NCBI RefSeq assembly: GCF_018343775.1
Contig: NZ_CP074349.1
Coordinates: forward strand, 1,478,001 to 1,542,000
Source of the DNA: Pseudomonas cichorii
GTDB taxonomy: Bacteria > Pseudomonadota > Gammaproteobacteria > Pseudomonadales > Pseudomonadaceae
DNA length: 64,000 nt
Direction of reading: 5' to 3'
Positions within the stretch are counted from its first letter, which is position 1. Every line of letters begins with the position of its first letter. Below are positions 61,845 through 64,000 of this stretch, piece after piece. The notes under the pieces were generated by a model, which searched no databases, was not told where the DNA came from, and was given only the letters and a program-made list of their open reading frames with translations. The translations under genes and the position numbers were made by a program.

Positions 61845-62753
61845 TTACTCCCCACCCGGATCAGGCGTCAGCCTTTCCAGTTGCGGACACGCCCATTCCA
61901 CAAAAGCCCGCACCCGCGGTGACAATTGCAGGGAGTGCGGATAGACCAACTGGATCGGTAGATCCATAGGCTCAAAATCCCGAAGAATCCTGACCAGTCG
62001 ACCATCAGCCAGTTCATCCGCCACTTGGTAATGCATCAACCGGGTAATTCCCACGCCCTGCACACAAGCCTGACTGGCAGCGCGAACCTGATTGCAGACC
62101 AGTCTCGGTACGATGTCTTCAACCAGTTCTTTTTCCTTGTGACGGAAGTACCAGTGTTTTCCCTGGAAGGCCAGCGTGATGCAGGCATGTTCCCGCAGCG
62201 ATTGTGGGCTGTCGATGTCGGGAGAGGCGCGAAGGTAGTCCGGGCTGGCGCAGGTGACGAGTCGGGTACTGCCGACCTTGCGCGCCACCATGGCCGAGTC
62301 CGGGAGATGGCCAATGCGCAGGGCAAGATCGAGGCGTTCATCAAGCAAGGGGATGACCTGATCATTCAGGCTCAGCTCGGCCGCCATCTCCTCATGATCC
62401 TTGAGAAATGCATTGACCAGCGGCGCCAGGTAGCGTTGTCCGAACTCGACCGGAGCGGTCAGGCGAAGCAGGCCGCGGGCAATGCCGTCGCGGGATTCCA
62501 GCCGCTGTTCCATGTCATCGAAGTCCGCCAGCATGCGGCGGCTCCAGGCCAGATATTCCTCGCCCTCATCGGTCAGGGCCATGCGCCGGGTGCTGCGGTT
62601 CAGCAAGCGAACCCCGAGGTAACGCTCCAGGGCTGCCAGCGAGCGCACCAGTGAGGCGACCGATTGTCCCGTCACATCCGCCGCCGAACTCAGGCTGCCG
62701 CTGTCGACGATCCGAACGAAATTGGCCATTGTCTTGAGCCTGTCCATTGCCAC
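61845..62753 (-). CDS. LysR-family regulator, divergent from VOC/GST genes
   Basis: A 302-residue LysR protein (MANFVRIVDSGSLSSAADVT, then LVRSLAALERYLGVRLLNRS) with C-terminal effector domain. It is divergent from the VOC-GST pair across 107 bp and is the likely regulator of that pair. Confidence 0.87.
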   Translation of the reverse strand: MAMDRLKTMANFVRIVDSGSLSSAADVTGQSVASLVRSLAALERYLGVRLLNRSTRRMALTDEGEEYLAWSRRMLADFDDMEQRLESRDGIARGLLRLTAPVEFGQRYLAPLVNAFLKDHEEMAAELSLNDQVIPLLDERLDLALRIGHLPDSAMVARKVGSTRLVTCASPDYLRASPDIDSPQSLREHACITLAFQGKHWYFRHKEKELVEDIVPRLVCNQVRAASQACVQGVGITRLMHYQVADELADGRLVRILRDFEPMDLPIQLVYPHSLQLSPRVRAFVEWACPQLERLTPDPGGE

Positions 62754-62860
62754 CTTTCGATTTGTGCGATTACTGCATAGGTCTTGTCAGGTCCGCGGCA
62801 TAGGTGAAACGCGCAGTCCGGTGGAAACTTCAGAGACTGTTTTCAGCCGGAGTTTCACTC

Positions 62861-63289
62861 ATGAGCCAACGACCCAACCCCGCACGGATTCTCGCATACG
62901 ATCACATCGGAATTCGTGTCAGCGACCAGAATCGGTCGATGTCTTTTTATCAGGCACTCGGTTTCAAGGAGACCGCACGTTTTCCGCTGTACGAGGCCAA
63001 CGAAATGCTCAGCCCGGACGGCGTTCGTATCAACCTCATCTTCAACGGTACGCGTGTGCCCGATGCTCACAACGTCCTGCTGGATGCCCCGATAAAGTTG
63101 CCTGGCATGACGCACCCTGCCTTTATCGTTGATGACCTTGAGGTCTTTCAGACCTGGCTGGACGAGCAGGGGATTGTGATCACCCAGGGGCCGCATCACA
63201 TCGGGCCGAGAAGAGTCGCACTTTTTATCCGCGATCCCGATGGCAATGTTCTTGAATTCAATCAACTCGTCGATGGAGAAACCCAATGA
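62861..63289 (+). CDS. VOC/glyoxalase-family protein
   Basis: A 142-residue vicinal-oxygen-chelate protein. YDHIGIRVSDQNRSMSFYQ with a metal-ligand His at the start and FIRDPDGNVLEFNQLV with a Glu at the end are intact. Start at ATG 62861. It overlaps the following glutathione-S-transferase gene by four bases (ATGA), so the two act together, perhaps in detoxifying an electrophile. Confidence 0.87.
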   Translation: MSQRPNPARILAYDHIGIRVSDQNRSMSFYQALGFKETARFPLYEANEMLSPDGVRINLIFNGTRVPDAHNVLLDAPIKLPGMTHPAFIVDDLEVFQTWLDEQGIVITQGPHHIGPRRVALFIRDPDGNVLEFNQLVDGETQ

Positions 63290-63873
63290 AGCTTTACGAT
63301 CTGGATGTGTCAGGCAACTGCTACAAAGTGCGGCTATTTGCTGCGCTGGCCAATATCGGGCTTGAAGTGGTTGCAGTCGATTTTCTGGCGGGAGAGCACA
63401 AGAAGCCGCCTCTTTCAGACATGAATCCACTGGGGCAGCTACCGGTTCTGGAGGACGGTTCGTACGTCATCCGCGATTCGCAGGCCATTCTGGTTTATCT
63501 CGCTGGCCAATACGGTGGTCTGGCCTGGTGGCCGGCTCATCCGCAAGGTCAGGCCGATATTGTCCAATGGCTCTCGTTTGCCTCCAACGAGGTACAGCAC
63601 AGCCTTTGCGCTGCGCGACTGGTGCAGAAGTTTGGTGCGGAGCTGGACAAAGCGGATGCTCTGGCGAGATCGACCGTTGCCCTCTCGATACTCGACAAAC
63701 ACCTGGAAAACCACGACTGGCTGGCAATCGGTCGTCCCTCGATTGCCGATTGCGCGGTGTATCCCTATGTCGTACTCGCCCCCGAAGGCGGCGTGGATCT
63801 TGCGCCCTATGCAAACATTGCGCGCTGGATGGAGCGGATAGAAGCCTTGCCGGGTTATCTGCCCAAGCCTTGA
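63286..63873 (+). CDS. Glutathione S-transferase family protein
   Basis: A 195-residue GST. N-terminal thioredoxin-like domain (MKLYDLDVSGNCYKVRLFAA, NPLGQLPVLEDGSYVIRDSQAI with the cis-Pro and glutathione-contact Asp-Ser) and a helical C-terminal domain with GRPSIADCAVYPY. Translationally coupled to the VOC gene. Its 3' end overlaps the convergent LysR gene by 19 bp. Confidence 0.9.
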   Translation: MKLYDLDVSGNCYKVRLFAALANIGLEVVAVDFLAGEHKKPPLSDMNPLGQLPVLEDGSYVIRDSQAILVYLAGQYGGLAWWPAHPQGQADIVQWLSFASNEVQHSLCAARLVQKFGAELDKADALARSTVALSILDKHLENHDWLAIGRPSIADCAVYPYVVLAPEGGVDLAPYANIARWMERIEALPGYLPKP

Positions 63874-64000
63874 GCAGGTGGGGTTTGCAGTGCCTTTTCG
63901 AGAAACTCGATAAACGCCCGCACCTTCGCATTCAATGCAGACCGCTCGGCAACGCATGCATAAATATCCATCGGCTCTGACTCGGCGCAGGCTGTGTTGC
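63855..64000 (-). CDS. LysR-family regulator, 3' end only
   Basis: About 47 C-terminal residues visible: AESEPMDIYACVAERSALN, then AKVRAFIEFLEKAL and stop at 63855. This is the typical end of a LysR effector domain; the start is beyond the window. Confidence 0.75.
   Translation of the reverse strand, partial: NTACAESEPMDIYACVAERSALNAKVRAFIEFLEKALQTPPAQGLGR

Overview
The window reads as a Pseudomonas chromosome, most likely of the P. syringae group. This rests on recognisable proteins and gene order rather than a database search: aotJQMOP-argR followed by aruCFGDBE, phhAB, acsA, alaS-lysC-rsmA, an AmrZ regulator, sfnG, and short palindromes of the type GTAGGAGC/GCGAATTCATTCGC scattered between genes. 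Core genes are GC-rich and tightly packed.

Left part (1-35.7 kb, core). After the end of a cyclophilin-like gene come two paralogous LysR regulators flanking an XdhC-type gene, the rescue factor arfB, an MFS exporter and phenylalanine hydroxylation (phhA, phhB). Acetyl-CoA synthetase follows, then a 13-kb block for arginine: an ABC importer and its regulator ArgR (aotJQMOP-argR), then the arginine succinyltransferase pathway (aruC, F, G, D, B, E). TGTCGC-N8-AA motifs stand in front of both transcription units, matching the ArgR consensus. Next are a lumazine synthase gene behind an FMN riboswitch, threonine aldolase, alaS, lysC, rsmA/csrA, tRNA-Ser(GCU), two identical tRNA-Arg(ACG) genes, mgtE, a PotF-like binding protein and amrZ.

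Middle part (35.7-55.6 kb, a genomic island). A complete tRNA-Arg(CCU) gene marks the left end. Its last 51 bases plus three more (54 bp in all) recur at 55507-55560, so about 19.8 kb lies between two perfect direct repeats. Paired GTCACTACTT repeats with the same 12-bp period sit just inside both ends and look like integrase arm sites. The integrase is broken: an N-terminal stub and a tyrosine-recombinase C-terminus lie on either side of an IS3-family element. Cargo, in order: LysR / PhyH-type dioxygenase / quaternary-amine-type binding protein; a divergent catabolic cluster with an amino-acid-type ABC importer plus ethanolamine ammonia-lyase (eutBC) on one side and a MocR-type regulator, a DadA-like FAD oxidase and a RidA protein on the other; an IS66 remnant; and an AT-richer stretch of unrecognised proteins. 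These include an HNH nuclease with six tandem CxxC...CxxC zinc-type repeats, a transglutaminase-like protein and a possible HEPN-like protein. The HNH-repeat protein and the eut/oxidase/RidA cluster are the best candidates for undescribed biology.

Right part (55.6-64 kb). Two secreted major-royal-jelly-type beta-propeller proteins, one divergent from a LysR regulator and one next to an MDR dehydrogenase, are followed by sfnG (dimethylsulfone monooxygenase) behind a good sigma-54 -24/-12 site. A LysR gene divergent from a VOC protein / glutathione-S-transferase pair and the 3' end of a further LysR gene close the window. No CRISPR array or rRNA gene was seen.
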